64,000 nucleotides of DNA, taken from Calendula officinalis. Taxonomy: Eukaryota > Streptophyta > Magnoliopsida > Asterales > Asteraceae. Positions 23,383 through 34,711 of the stretch are shown here, piece by piece. The notes beneath the pieces were generated by a model. It did not search any database and had not been told where the DNA came from. It saw only the letters and a program-made list of their open reading frames with translations. The stretch covers positions 36,913,966 to 36,977,965 of the forward strand of contig OY970830.1 of assembly GCA_963853835.1 (NCBI GenBank), read 5' to 3'. The position numbers were made by a program, and so were the translations under genes. How positions within the stretch are numbered: the stretch's first letter is position 1; each line of letters begins with the position of its first letter.

Positions 23383-24312
23383 TATCAATTTTTGCCTCTT
23401 TGTTGGGTTTTAGTTTAATATTTAGTATGATAACTTCATTTTTTATCCTTTGTTTTGAGTAAACATACAACTACATATAACGTAATGAAAAGAAACATTT
23501 AACACACGAATATATGTGTGGTCCGACATTTTAAGCCCATTACGGCTACAATTTTCATGAGATAAATGAGGGAAATTAAAATTGACATATCTAACAATTT
23601 CTGTAAAGAATTAAAACCACTGGAGGAATGATGTTCATATTGTTTTTTTTATATATTTAGAGAAAGTGCTAGATAAGCAAATACTATTCATTTTTTTGTG
23701 CTGGCCTTAATGACAATCAATGATTATTTTACCCTTTTATATGAAATAAGTGGTTAATGACTATTTGATAAAAAAAATTAAATGTAATTCCAGATGATAA
23801 ATAAATATTAATTGAAGAAACGCTTAGAGAAAAAATATAGGATATCAGATATGATAAAGATGCACCAATCGACGTCATCGTATTATTTTAATGAACTTAC
23901 AAAACTTTATTTATTAATATAACTGGTATGAATAATAACTTGAATACAAATGCTAAAGTGAAATATTTGTCTTAGTTGATTAGAAATTCATAACGAAGTA
24001 CATTAGCCATATATTATGTACTTTTAGAACAAAGGAATATACATATCGATCTAACCAAAAATTGGAAATACCTCAAACTGTGACGTGCGCGTAAAAAGGG
24101 TAACGCGTTCTGGATGTGGACATAATAAGGATCACGAGTTCCGGAATAATTCAAGTGATCGCTTTATACGACTTCATTATAGGTTGTAAAAGGTGTGTCC
24201 TTTTTCTTTGCTAGCTTCGACATCTAAGACTATGAATCTAACCGTGTTCATTTAAATATAGGGGTAGCTCAAAATAATAATATTTATAATTAAAGGCTAC
24301 CTTCAACTCTTA
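23383..24312. other. Gene-free stretch
   Basis: No gene or clear element is visible. The sequence is AT-rich, with isolated short ORFs only. Confidence 0.4.
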
Positions 24313-25192
24313 CGGCCGTTTGACATGCGTAATCTTCCGTAATGAAATTCAATTACGAAGGAATTGAATTCATTTAAAATTCAATTCCTTCGTAATTGAA
24401 TGTCGTTACATGTTTGTTTATAAATTTTTTAGCTGTAATTCATATTCATACTTATACATTTTTTTAACTTTTTTAGAAACTTTTTTTAAATAACATTATT
24501 TTTTATTTTTTATTTTTTTATTTTTTTTTAAAATACTTCCTACGATTCAATATAAGTGCTACACTTTAGATTTCACAGTTTTTAAGACAAAAGATTATAA
24601 TGATGATTAAATTAGATTAATTGAATGGTTAGTGGATAATGGGTCCCACACCAATAAAGTAGGGTTAATAAATGTTTAAAAGTATAATTAAGAGTAAATG
24701 AGTCATTTCACTTTGTTAAAATAGATAGTTAGTGGATGTGAGTCTTATTATTTTTTGCCAAATAAGGTAATTTTTCAAAGTGTAGCACTTATTTTGAATC
24801 ACTCATATAAGGAAAGTGTAGTACTTATTTTGAATCGGAGAAAGTATATTTTATTTTTTATTTTAAATTTAATTTTTTTTTTAAATTTAAATTTTAGTTT
24901 TTTTAAAACAAATTAATTTTTTATTTTTTCATTATTTTTTTTATTTTTAATATTTTTTAAATATTTTTTAACAATTTTAAAATCTGAATCATACAAGATA
25001 TTCAAATTTGTTAGTTCACAAAATGACCGTAATTGAATTCATAGGGTGTCGGGACGGATTTCAATTACAACGAATATTGTATTTCGAAATTACGTCGTAA
25101 TTGGATTGCGAAAAAAAAATTCCATCCAAACATCCCTCTGTAATTGTAATTCAATTACAATTACGAAGGATTACGTCAAAATAAACGGAGCC
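24313..25192. mobile_element. PIF/Harbinger-like non-autonomous element
   Basis: The left end contains GGCCGTTTGACATGCGTAATC. The right end, reverse-complemented, contains GGCTCCGTTTATTTTGACG. Both continue into TTACGAAGG/CAATTACG inverted motifs. A TTA is present on each side (24310-24312, 25193-25195), fitting the 3-bp target of this superfamily. It is split by a Stowaway-like MITE. Arm similarity is moderate, so the boundary is probable rather than certain. Confidence 0.55.
24536..24844. mobile_element. Stowaway-like MITE, family A, copy 3
   Basis: It runs from CTTCCTACGATTCAA to TTGAATCGGAGAAAG with TA on both sides (24534-24535, 24845-24846). It is inserted in the PIF-like element at 24313-25192, so it is the younger of the two. 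Confidence 0.75.
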
Positions 25193-25246
25193 TTAATGTT
25201 AGTAACAGGGCTCGATTATGGTGGATGTTTGAATTTTTGTTAGTGG

Positions 25247-25723
25247 TTACATCAAAATAGTCTTGTATATATAAAATATGTGATTAATATTAATATTAAT
25301 TATTAACTTATTATTGATTAATAGTTTCAGATTTGTCTCATAAAACTATATAAAAATTAAGGATTACCTTGAACGTATGATAGTATTTTACATTTTATTT
25401 TATAGGTGAATGTAGGGTGAGAAGAAAAAGTGGGTGACCAGAATGGGAACCGGAACCCCTTTGGAACCGGTGGTTCCGGTTCCTAAATCATGGAACCGCT
25501 TTAAGAGGTTCCAGTTCTCAAAATTTAGAAATCGGTAACCGCCGGCTAATCGGAACCGGCGATTATTCGACATATTTCTGTTAAAACTATATAGTATTTT
25601 TTTATATAATCACATGTAATTGCATATCAAGTGACATATAATGTTTTTGTACAATCACATGTGATCAATTATACAATCACATGTGATTATCATCAAATGA
25701 TGTGGTTTTAACGAATAAATTAA

Positions 25724-25777
<54 letters not shown>

Positions 25778-25905
25778 GATAATAACTTAGAAAATTAATA
25801 AAAATAAAAAATTTAATTTTTTTATGTAAAATTAACCAAAACCCCTATATATATATAAAATATGTGATTAATTTTGAGTATAAAAATTTTAAAGACTACC
25901 TTGAA
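25247..25905. mobile_element. Palindrome-family fragments plus TAA microsatellite
   Basis: Two right-hand ends of the 27605-28826 family are present (TATAAAATATGTGATTAAT at about 25267 and 25855). CACATGTGATT palindromes lie at 25608-25690. A (TAA)n run is at 25726-25777. An AACCGG-rich patch at about 25436-25570 may be another hAT-type MITE remnant. Confidence 0.45.
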
Positions 25906-26980
25906 TTTATATATAATAATATAATTTCTCGATTAATATACACATCATGTTTATTAAAAGTTATCACTTGTAAGCAACTTTTGTCCACAAATATGTTATG
26001 TTTTACTTATATATTATCAAAGAATTGCCAACTCATGTCAAATCAGACATATCTTTGTAACATTGGATTTAAGGAGTAACCACTGTAAGTGGTCACGCCC
26101 ACCATCTTATCGGCACATCAACTTTTTCTCTTGCGATAAAAAACATGAAAATTCTAACCAAATCCATGTAAGAAGACGACCAAATTCATTCTCTTTAAAA
26201 ACACTTACTTCTCCTTTAAAAAATAGTGATCCACAACGGTCATCTCGACAACCTTTGACCCTTAGGGACGCGTCTCAGAAGAAATGACGTAAGGGTTGAG
26301 ACACGTCTGGGAAGAAGGGGCGCATGGAGGGGCATACCATTCGACATCTCCCTTACGCATAGTCTAAAAGTAATATTTTGAAAGTAATAATTTTTATCTC
26401 CACATTTATCTGTAATAAATTGCTTAGTTGCTCTGGCGGTTGGTTTTACTCTAATCACATTGGTTTTACTCTAATCACATACAATCATATTGATATTTTG
26501 TTATAGATATTCAACAAGTTATAAATCACATTTGAAAAGGTGAAATATTTGTAGTGCGTTTAGTAAGCCTTTTCGATAAATTATTCAGCATACATGATAT
26601 TATAGTCTAGTTAACGAATTGTAAATAGTTATTTCGCAAAGACTCATATTAGATTTATTGGCCTGAAATTATATATTACCCAAAACAAAAAAGGAAATTT
26701 GATCACGCATATGAAAAAGATTAAATTATATTGCTTTTTTCTTCTTAAATGATTAATTAATCAAAAACAGGTTTTACCAAAATACTACAAAATGTGTTGT
26801 TACATTTTCAGAGAACAATGAAATTAACAACACATTTTCTTTAACCATATTTTGGCCGACTGATAAGTTGACATTTTGTAAGTAATTAACTTCTGACTAA
26901 GGACCAGTTTGTGATGTTAACAAAAGGGGGCCAGGTTGGCCAAATTCTCAACACATATGCCATATGGCCCATATTACTAT
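25906..26980. other. Gene-free stretch with a dispersed repeat
   Basis: The part from about 26085 to 26370 resembles 46770-47030: both have GACCAAATTC, TTCTCCTTTAAA and a (T/A)CAA(C/T)GGTC block in the same order before a GC-richer tail. Together they define a diverged dispersed repeat of roughly 250-300 bp of unknown class. No gene is supported. Confidence 0.4.
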
Positions 26981-26981
26981 A

Positions 26982-27013
26982 TTAGCGACTACGATGGCCC
27001 GAGACGGGCGACG
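26982..27013 (-). mobile_element. Candidate Helitron 3' terminus
   Basis: On the minus strand a short stem (GCCCG/CGGGC) is followed by CATCGTAGTCGCTAA and then T. Hairpin, spacer, CTAA and T fits the Helitron 3' rule. The interior (27014 upwards) shows no helicase. Confidence 0.4.
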
Positions 27014-27602
27014 ACTTTTCCATTGAAAAAAGAAAATAAAGTAAAGCATTTTCATAAACGTAACTCTAATAATTAAAGAATGTATAAAAGTTAATTTTCG
27101 TTGTTTTTATATTTAGATTATTGTAATTTTATCACAACCTAAAAAGATACTAATAATAAATGTAAAATGATAAAGACAGCCCTTGAATTTTAGAATCACT
27201 ATTTAATCAATAAATATACAAACATTTTATACATGTTAGAGATAGTTATAAAAATTATCATTAATAAAACTCATAGTAAATACCTTAAAAGTCTAACATG
27301 TACATTTTTTGGGCTTATACAAGACGTAATGGTGATGGTGTCACCCAAACGCCAACTTTAACTTTCTTTTCTAAAACCAAACATGTGATTAAATTACCTG
27401 AAGGTGACATGACGGCTAAACCTTAGACTATAACTATATTTTACGATAAGTAAATATTGTTCAATAAATATAGTTATAGTCAACTAATGAACATGAAACA
27501 ATTTTTGTGAAGACAAAAAATTTCAAAATTATCAAGTGTGTTTGAATTTTTAAGACCTAAATTGGAAAAAAAAAAAACCAAAATACTTTATATATCTTTA
27601 CT

Positions 27603-28829
27603 GAGTTGCGTTCAAGGAGGTCCATCATTTTTACGAAGTCCTAAGAAATAAATCTCAATAATTGATCAATAATATCTAATGGTCAAGATTAATCACATAT
27701 TTTACACATTGAGGGGTATTTTGGTCATTTAAAAAAATATTTTTTTTTATTTTTTATTTTAGAATTTTTATTTTTTTTTAAAAAATATTTTTTTTTCATT
27801 AATAACACATAATGTGATGACATACTGAATCACATGTGATTGTGTACTGAATCACATGTGATTGAACTAGGGGTGAGCATAAAAACCGAAAAACCGAACC
27901 GAACCCGAAAAAACCGAACCGAAAAAACCGAACCATTTGAAAAACCAACATCAACGGTTTTGATTTTTGGAAAACCCGAATGTTTGGGGCGGTTTTCGGG
28001 GGCATATGAAAAACCAAACCGAAAAACCCGCCCCGCCCCGCCTTTATATATATTTCAAGTTTTATAAAAATATTCTTATATTTTTAAAAGATTTAATATA
28101 AATTTGTTTGCAAAAGGAAAGCAACCATGCAATGAAACTTCTATGGATGAAGACATTGACTAAGATTATTGCGAAAAATGGTTGGATGTTATTCTATTAT
28201 TAATTTTTTTTAAATTATGTTAGTTGAATTTATTATTACATTATATTAAACTTACTAGCTTTTTATTTATAATGAAATGAGTTAAGGTTTGGAAGTTTGA
28301 ATCATGATATTAGTTTTTAAGGTAATAAATTGGTAAATTTAAAGGAAATTAAAAAACCGAAAAAACCTGAAACCGAACCGAAAAACCCGAAACCGAACCG
28401 AAAAACCGAAACCGAAAAACCGAAACCGAAAAACCCGAAACCGAACGGGGTGTAATTCTTAAAACCCGAACTTTCGGGACGGGGTTTGGTTTTAGTTAAA
28501 AACCGCCCCAAAACGCCCGATGCTCACCCCTAGATTGAACTAAAACATCAAATGTGATTAAATATACAACCACATGTGATTTTACACTAAAATCACATGT
28601 GATTAAGTATCACACGTAATTATCAAATAAATATTATTTTTAATAAAAAATAAAAAAATAATTAAAAAAATATAAAAAATTAAAATTTTTTTAAGTGTCA
28701 AATGACCAAAATACCCATTCATGTATAAAATATGTGATTAATGTTGACCACTAGATCTTATTGATCAATAGTTAAAATTTATTCCTTGGGATCTCATAAA
28801 AATGATGGATCTCCTTAAACGTTCTCTCT
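27603..28829. mobile_element. Palindrome-family element with nested hAT
   Basis: Inverted arms of about 120 bp: GTTCAAGGAGGTCCATCATT at the left, and at the right the reverse complement of a sequence ending TCCTTAAACGTTCTCTC. Both arms contain TGATCAATAAT/ATTGATCAATAG, AATCACATATTTTA and TATTTTGGTCATTT. The flanks TATCTTTACT and TATCGTCACT agree at 8 of 10, suggesting an old MULE-like duplication. The interior has repeated AATCACATGTGATT palindromes. It is split by the hAT element at 27868. Confidence 0.6.
27868..28532. mobile_element. hAT-type MITE (TAGGGGTGAGCA family)
   Basis: The ends TAGGGGTGAGCAT and ATGCTCACCCCTA are flanked by a perfect 8-bp duplication, GATTGAAC (27860-27867, 28533-28540). 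The 665-bp interior is dominated by AACCGAAAAACCG-type motifs in both directions at either end. Its apparent ORFs are these low-complexity repeats. Confidence 0.88.
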
Positions 28830-28934
28830 ATCGTCACTATATATAATTTATTTAGGATCTTCCAAATTAGCAATATTTAATTTTCAACTAACATAGTTAT
28901 TTTTTCAGGACATATTTGTGTTTATAAAAAATAT

Positions 28935-29010
28935 GTATCATGCAGGACCTGAACATGCGACCTATATGTTATGAGCACAACCCCCTAACCAATTGAGTTA
29001 ATAAATCATA
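28935..29010 (-). pseudogene. Degenerate tRNA-like sequence
   Basis: On the minus strand, TAACTCAATTGGTTAGGGGG resembles the tRNA D-arm/A box, GTGCTCATAAC an anticodon loop with CAT, and GGTCGCATGTTCAGGTCC the T-arm/B box, in correct order and spacing. The D stem and acceptor stem do not pair well, so it is not a working tRNA. It could be a tRNA pseudogene or a SINE head. Confidence 0.45.
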
Positions 29011-29159
29011 TGTTCATTACTTAACTATAGTTCTCTTTATTAATTTATTTAACTTTAAAAGTTAAAATTACAACCACCACCAAGTATCACCCTTACCGCC
29101 TTACCGGCGACCACCACCACCACCACCACCACCACCATCCCCACCCGCGACCAACATTA

Positions 29160-30288
29160 CTACCACCACCATCCACCACTACCTACACAACCATGAGGAT
29201 ATTCTTCCACCACACTACCAACATAATATTGTTGTGGCATGCAAGGATAGGCCCTATAATACTCCAACCATTTTTTATAAGCTTCTTCTGCCTTCTTCTT
29301 ATCATCATCCTTTTTATCACCATCTTTTTTGTCGTCTTTTTTATCTTTGTCGTCTTTTTTATCTTCTTTTGCGGGCCCAACGGTTACTATTTGTGGGTTC
29401 CATTTTTTAAGTTTTCCTACAACGTCCACCGGATCAATGTCGCCGATTATTGTTAGTTTCTTGTCTTTCATGTCCACAGCTAAGGACTCAATCCCTAAGA
29501 CAATTTCAAAAAAAGGTTTTTGTGTAAGTTAAGTACTTTCTCCGATTCAAAATAAGTGCTACACTTTGAGTTTCACGATTTTTGAGGCAAAAGATTATAA
29601 TGATGGTTAAATTAGATTAATTGAATGGTTAGTGGATAATGGGTCCCACACCTTTTGAATAAAAGTGGGGTTAATGATGTTTAAAAGTAAAAAGTAAGGG
29701 TAAATGGGTCATTTCACTTTGTTAAAGTAGATAGTTAGTGGGTGTGGATCCTACTATTTTTTGCCAAATAAGGTAATTTTTCAAAGTGTAGCACTTATTT
29801 TGAATCACCTATTTAAGGAGAGTGTATCACTTATAAGGAAGTATAACTTTAGGGACTAAAAAATGATAATAGAAAGAAAATTAAGAAACTAAGGAACATA
29901 ATATTAACCTGAAAGACCGGAAACTGCCTTCAAAGCTTTACTTTTACATTTATCATCATGTATGTCCGCTTTAATAACCACTTTCTGCAATTGAATATAA
30001 TTAATAATAGTGAATGATAAAAAAATTTGTTTTTTACACTACAATTGTTATGTATTCATCATAATTATAGCATAATATGGTTGTACATTTAGCTGTCCGC
30101 TTTGTAGTGACTAGTGTATGAGTTAAAATTGTGGGGTTGAAATGAACTTAAAAAAAAAACATAATGTTATTGTTCATGTTGATGAAAATGGTGAAAAAGT
30201 ATGAGCTTTTATGTAAAATTATTAAAATGATATAACATAATTTAAGAAGATATAAAAAAAACACAAATATTACCTTGCTTTCAGGCAT
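29160..30288 (-). CDS. HMA-domain protein, HIPP-like, with atypical tail
   Basis: Exons on the minus strand are 30288-30274, 29984-29909 and 29494-29160; all junctions are GT-AG and in phase, giving 141 aa. Residues 5-70 form a heavy-metal-associated fold (KVVIKADIHDDKCKSKAL, GLSGIESLAVDMKDKKLT, IGDIDPVDVVGKLKKW). Plant HIPPs bind metals or partner proteins and are lipid-anchored through a C-terminal CaaX box. Here the metal-binding CxxC is absent (HDDKC), as in some metal-less HMA proteins. Residues 74-98 are an Asp/Lys-rich linker. The end reads HGCVGSGGWWW instead of a four-residue CaaX, so prenylation is not predicted. The tail runs into a GGT-rich stretch that continues past the stop. 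The start is chosen from the five-residue first exon MPESK. Confidence 0.85.
29536..29841. mobile_element. Stowaway-like MITE, family A, copy 4
   Basis: It runs from CTTTCTCCGATTCAAAATAA to TATCACTTATAAGGAAG, flanked by TA (29534-29535, 29842-29843). It lies in intron 2 of the HMA-domain gene (29495-29908) and makes up most of that intron. It is the best-preserved copy of the family. Confidence 0.8.
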
Positions 30289-30373
30289 GTTAGTGAAGCT
30301 GTACTGAAAAGTTGAAGAATTTAAGAGAATAAATTGAATTTGAGTTGAGGGATTTGTGTGTGTTTGTGCGTGT

Positions 30374-30382
30374 TTTATAAGA
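30374..30382 (-). promoter_or_regulatory. TATA box of the HMA-domain gene
   Basis: On the minus strand CTTATAAAAC lies about 90 bases before the start codon at 30288, followed by a leader ending in TTCACTAAC before ATG. Confidence 0.5.
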
Positions 30383-30419
30383 AGAAAAGAGGAGAACGTA
30401 GGAAAGAGGAGATATTAGT

Positions 30420-33000
30420 TTGACAATTACTAGTTGAACAAATATTGTTAGAAAGCGATCATTTTGTCACAAGGCCAAAACAACATTCAAATTTTCTAAG
30501 AGAAATTTGAGAAAATAATAATATTATAAGACTTAAGACTAAGCTTGAAAAACCCATTAAATGGCACTAGACCAAGTCTTTTGTTCTTGAGAAATATAAG
30601 ACTATTAACTTTCAATGTGACAATTTCGACCCATTTGATATACTTGTGTCAACTTTTGTTTGATCTTTCATTATCAATAAAATGGAACAAACCAAAAAAA
30701 CTTGGTCGTAATGAAACGAAATAGGTTAAACATGTCAAAAATACCCAAAGTAAATTTTAAATACGTACAACATCTTAAATGGATTAATAGTGTAATAATT
30801 TACTCAACCCGTTGACTCGCCCAATCAAGTTACATCAACACAACTTCAAACAAATAAGACCAATATTTATAAGGAAAATGATAATGACAGAAGACGTCAA
30901 TATACGCATAAAAAACTTGTACAATAATCAATAAATACGTCTGCATTTTAGGAATCAACCCCCACTAATTAAAGTATAAACGCTTTATGCATTCAACTAC
31001 TTCCTAATATCTGTCATTAACAAAACCCTATTTATAATTATACTTTACGTTTTTGACGGTTTGGGTTTACAACTGTTCCGAAATGACCAAATCAAAAAGT
31101 CTACAGATGCAGTCAAGAAAATTTTCGAAGAAACAGATAGGGACCAAAGAGTCATTTTCAAAATGTCACTGGCTTCATTTTTTATATGGACATAGGGGCA
31201 TCTTCTAAGGGAACACGTCTTTAAGTTATTAAAGTCGGAATTAATGTATAATATATTTTTTCTTTTTAAATAAAGCAATCTTTTTCTTTTAAAAAGAACA
31301 GTCAAAATGACAATTTTCTAGGTTTTCAAACTTAAAACGACAAATATATATTAAAATGAGTATATTAACCAAAAGTTTTAGCTTTTTATGTGCGTATACT
31401 TTCAGGAATTATCTAAAAGTGTGACATCATTAAGCATAATTTTCTTCTTAATATGCTAATTTAGATCCAACAACTCAATTTGAGGACCCATGGTGGGGGT
31501 CGTTACTAGCTACTTCCAAGTTGACTTTTGACCAAGCAAGATTTTAGACCAACCAAATCAAATGGACTTTTGTATTAATTAAGACCACAAAATATCATTG
31601 GTTGCTAAGTTAGATAATAGAATATTTATGTGAAAACATAGGATTTTCTGCAAGTTTCTTAATCATAGATATCATATAAGCACAATTTGAATAGGTGTTT
31701 TCCTAAGTTTGTTCAACACATTTTAGATGCATATGGTCAGAAGTGGAACTGATTTTATCAAAGTTTAATAAGTTTGACGTGTTAATCTTTAACTTTTTTA
31801 GGAACTGATTTTATCTGTATAAGATGCTTAATTAAGGATTAAACGCCAAATATGTGAAATAGGTGACAACTTAAGAACTCAATCATATATAACCATATAA
31901 AAAATTGGAGGGTTAAATTGCAATATAGGTGCAAGTATAAAGAATTAAATCATATTTGACCCTAAGTGAAATTATACCTCAAAACAAAATAACCGATTTG
32001 ACTAGTAATAGGTCAACAAAAGAGTTAAAACACGAAGTATGCCCTAGGGGCATACATTAAGATGCATTCACTGAAGTATTTGTTTCCTAAATATGTATTG
32101 AATAAAATTAATTAACTCTAATTTTTACCATTGTAAAAAGATGTATTAAATATGAAAAAAAGATTAAATAAAAATTTTATGTTCATTAAATGAATCTTTT
32201 CTTTAAATGAATCTTAATGTACGCTTATAAAACATATGTTAGAAAAACCCTAAAATTATTCAGAAACTTGTAAGCATTTGGATATATGTTTAGCAGTTGT
32301 TGACATGTAACTCATTTGATGTTTAGCTAATTGTTTTACATATAACATGTGTGGCTTGTTATCAATCCATTACAATCTTAATTTCCTCTTTTACACGTAA
32401 ACAGGTCGTATTTGCACCTCTAATTTAAGAAATCCCAAAAAGAAATTGACAAAAACTTGAAGAAAAGAACAGGATGACAACCATAAGTATAGCTTAAGCT
32501 TCAAACCATGAGCCCACACAGATATAAAAATTGAATTAGACCATCATCTCATACATCATAAGCATAAACAATGTTGCCAAAGAATCTAAATTCTAATTTG
32601 TTTTAGTAATAAAATAAACAGGCGGCTAAGATAGCCAGGCTGTCGATGTTATACATTTTGACTTCTAAACTCATGCATTTGGTCATATAAATTTTAAAAA
32701 AAAAAATTGTAAACAATATGCAGAATAATTAATTATCTAGTAAATTTCAAAATGTATATTTATATTAACAACAATTTGGTTTAGAGCCCATAAAATGATG
32801 GAATTGAAACCTTTTATTTGAAATTTTTAACGTTCATTAGCACAATCGGAAACCCTAAGCACGTAAGTAATTGATTGAGAAAATAAGTACCTTTTTGGAG
32901 GTGTAAAAAGCTTCAATCAGCTATCACGTGATAGAACAAGTGCTTGTTGTACAATCACACCACCAGCAAACATAAACCTAAAATCCAATTTAATCCAACT
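30420..33000. other. Gene-free intergenic stretch
   Basis: It lies upstream of the HMA-domain gene. No repeat with clear ends and no convincing coding region are visible; ORFs are short and of atypical composition. Some of it may be promoter sequence. Confidence 0.4.
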
Positions 33001-33065
33001 CATAAATTGATTAAAATCAGTTAACAGATGATGATTCCCAAAATAAAATGAAATATCAAACTCAC

Positions 33066-33182
33066 AATCGTTCTCCATTTGCTGACGAGGTTGCTTTCAG
33101 TAGCAGCAGATCTCGGTTGTCCTTCGACAGTTCGGCCAATATCCGTTCGACGCTGAAGACCCGGTTTAATTGGACGATCCAT
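33066..33182 (-). CDS. Possible first exon of an unidentified small gene
   Basis: From ATG at 33182 a 39-codon frame (MDRPIKPGLQRRTDIGRTV, then ESNLVSKWRTI) ends at a good donor, GTGAGTTT. Its base composition is far more balanced than its surroundings. A TTTTAG acceptor lies at 32978, and one frame after it reads FAGGVIVQQALVLSR. That frame does not join exon 1 in phase, so a remnant of a duplicated or captured gene is likely. I do not recognise the product. Confidence 0.3.
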
Positions 33183-33360
33183 AGACCCACAAAAAAAAAA
33201 ATCCCACTCTTGTTCGTTTTTGATTAAAAAAAAGTAAAATATTATGGGCATCTTTAGAAAAGTTTATTTAAGTTACTAGTTTATTAAATTTTTTTTTAAC
33301 GGCAAGTTAGTAAGTTAGTGGTTTGACATAGGCAGTGACATCCAAGTGGACAGTATATAA

Positions 33361-34344
33361 TGTTGGTGATTTCTATCACCAATATTATTTAAGTGTAATG
33401 AGATAAACTTGTTAATCAAATGTAATCTTAATAAATATTGAACAAGTTAGGATGGTGCGGGAGTGCACACTTGTTTGAATTTATTCTGATTAAAATACCG
33501 ACTCAATGGGGGTCCGGGGCAGCGCCCCTGGGAACGGGGTCCAAGGGGCAGCGCCCCTGGCTGGGGTCGAGTTGCCAGGTCAGCGCGAATTTTTTTTATT
33601 TAGGTTAATATTCCTTTATAAAATTTGTGTAGAAAATTCGAATTCTAGAATAAAACCCGGATGTTCAACCCGTTAGACCCGACCCGAATTTGACTCGATC
33701 TTGGCAGTTTTGATCGGTTTTATGCAGTTTTAAAACTGCATTTTAGCAGTTCTAAGTGGTTGGTGAAACATGGAATTAACCATCGTTTTGGTCAAGAAAT
33801 CTGTTACAGACTCATACAAATTTTCACATTTTCGGTTCTTGAGATCTCTCTGATTTTATCCGATTGAAGATTTTGAATGTACCTTCGAAATACTTTGATC
33901 TGAAAGTGACTAAACGACTTCAGAGATTCCAAGCATTCGAAATTCAGTACAGTTTCTAACATATAATCCTCGAACATATCTTCTTTTTTGGGGAATAAAC
34001 TCCACCACATTTTTTCTCCTAAAGAATGCCCCCAACAAGTCTTGAACCCAAGAACTCTTGAAGACAAACTTCTCAATGCAACCTTTGATGACTAATTGAT
34101 CTAGATCAGTTGAATTGGTTTAACTGTAACTCATTATTTCGTTTAATAAATATATACATGGCCTATATGTATTGTTAATTGTAACTCATTATTTCGTTTG
34201 ACTACACTTAGGTTATATGAATTCATTTAATAATTTTTTATTTACAATCTTAGGGCCATATATAAATAGGTTGTTATATAAGCTTGTACAGTTATACACT
34301 ATACACATACATGTCATCCTTTTGAGTTAACCTATTTTTTTACA
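33361..34344 (+). mobile_element. Candidate Copia-type LTR with start of internal region
   Basis: The segment begins TGTTGGTG and ends TTTTTTACA. It is followed by ACACGTTATTAACGATTTG, similar to the sequence I know immediately after the 5' LTR in some plant Copia elements. A short open start (MNLNENQISFSPW) appears at 34425, then homology is lost. The LTR has a promoter-like TATATAAG near 34274 and two GC-rich units containing GGGGCAGCGCCCCTGG at 33517-33568. No second LTR was found, so it is a truncated element. Confidence 0.45.
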
Positions 34345-34603
34345 ACACGTTATTAACGATTTGTTACGCATAAAGTGATCTAACAATGGTTCTTAACTCC
34401 CACTACAATAATTCGGGAATTAGCGATGAATCTTAATGAAAATCAAATTTCTTTCTCTCCTTGGTACTTGGTAAATGTATCTCTTCTTATCCTAAAATTT
34501 GCAAATTTAAGTTTCAATTCTTTGTATGGCCTAAATGTTAATTGTTTGCAATCGATATAATTTGATAGCTAAATTTTGTATGGTTTTTCATTATACAAAC
34601 ATA

Positions 34604-34660
34604 TTAGTTTCATAGCCCGCCGGGATGGACGGACTCTTTTCAAGAAATAAAATATATAAT
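34604..34660 (-). mobile_element. Helitron 3' terminus, second copy
   Basis: On the minus strand, GTCCGTCCATCCCGGCGGGC is followed by TATGAAACTAA and T. It matches the 11271 end in hairpin position, spacer (TATGAA) and CTRR-T. The interior is only a short stub before the LINE sequence starts near 34712. Confidence 0.55.
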
Positions 34661-34711
34661 AACGAAAAAATGAAGAAAAATATATCATATGAGAAACATC
34701 TTTTAAAATAC

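Noticed and set aside
29193..29456. Hydrophobic 87-codon plus-strand ORF (ILFITIFFVVFFIFVVFF)
   Set aside because: It is the reverse of the Asp/Lys-rich linker of the HMA-domain protein; the hydrophobicity is an artefact of reading GAT/AAA codons backwards.
33804..34076. 90-codon minus-strand ORF
   Set aside because: It lies within the candidate Copia LTR; no domain is visible and composition matches the surrounding non-coding DNA.
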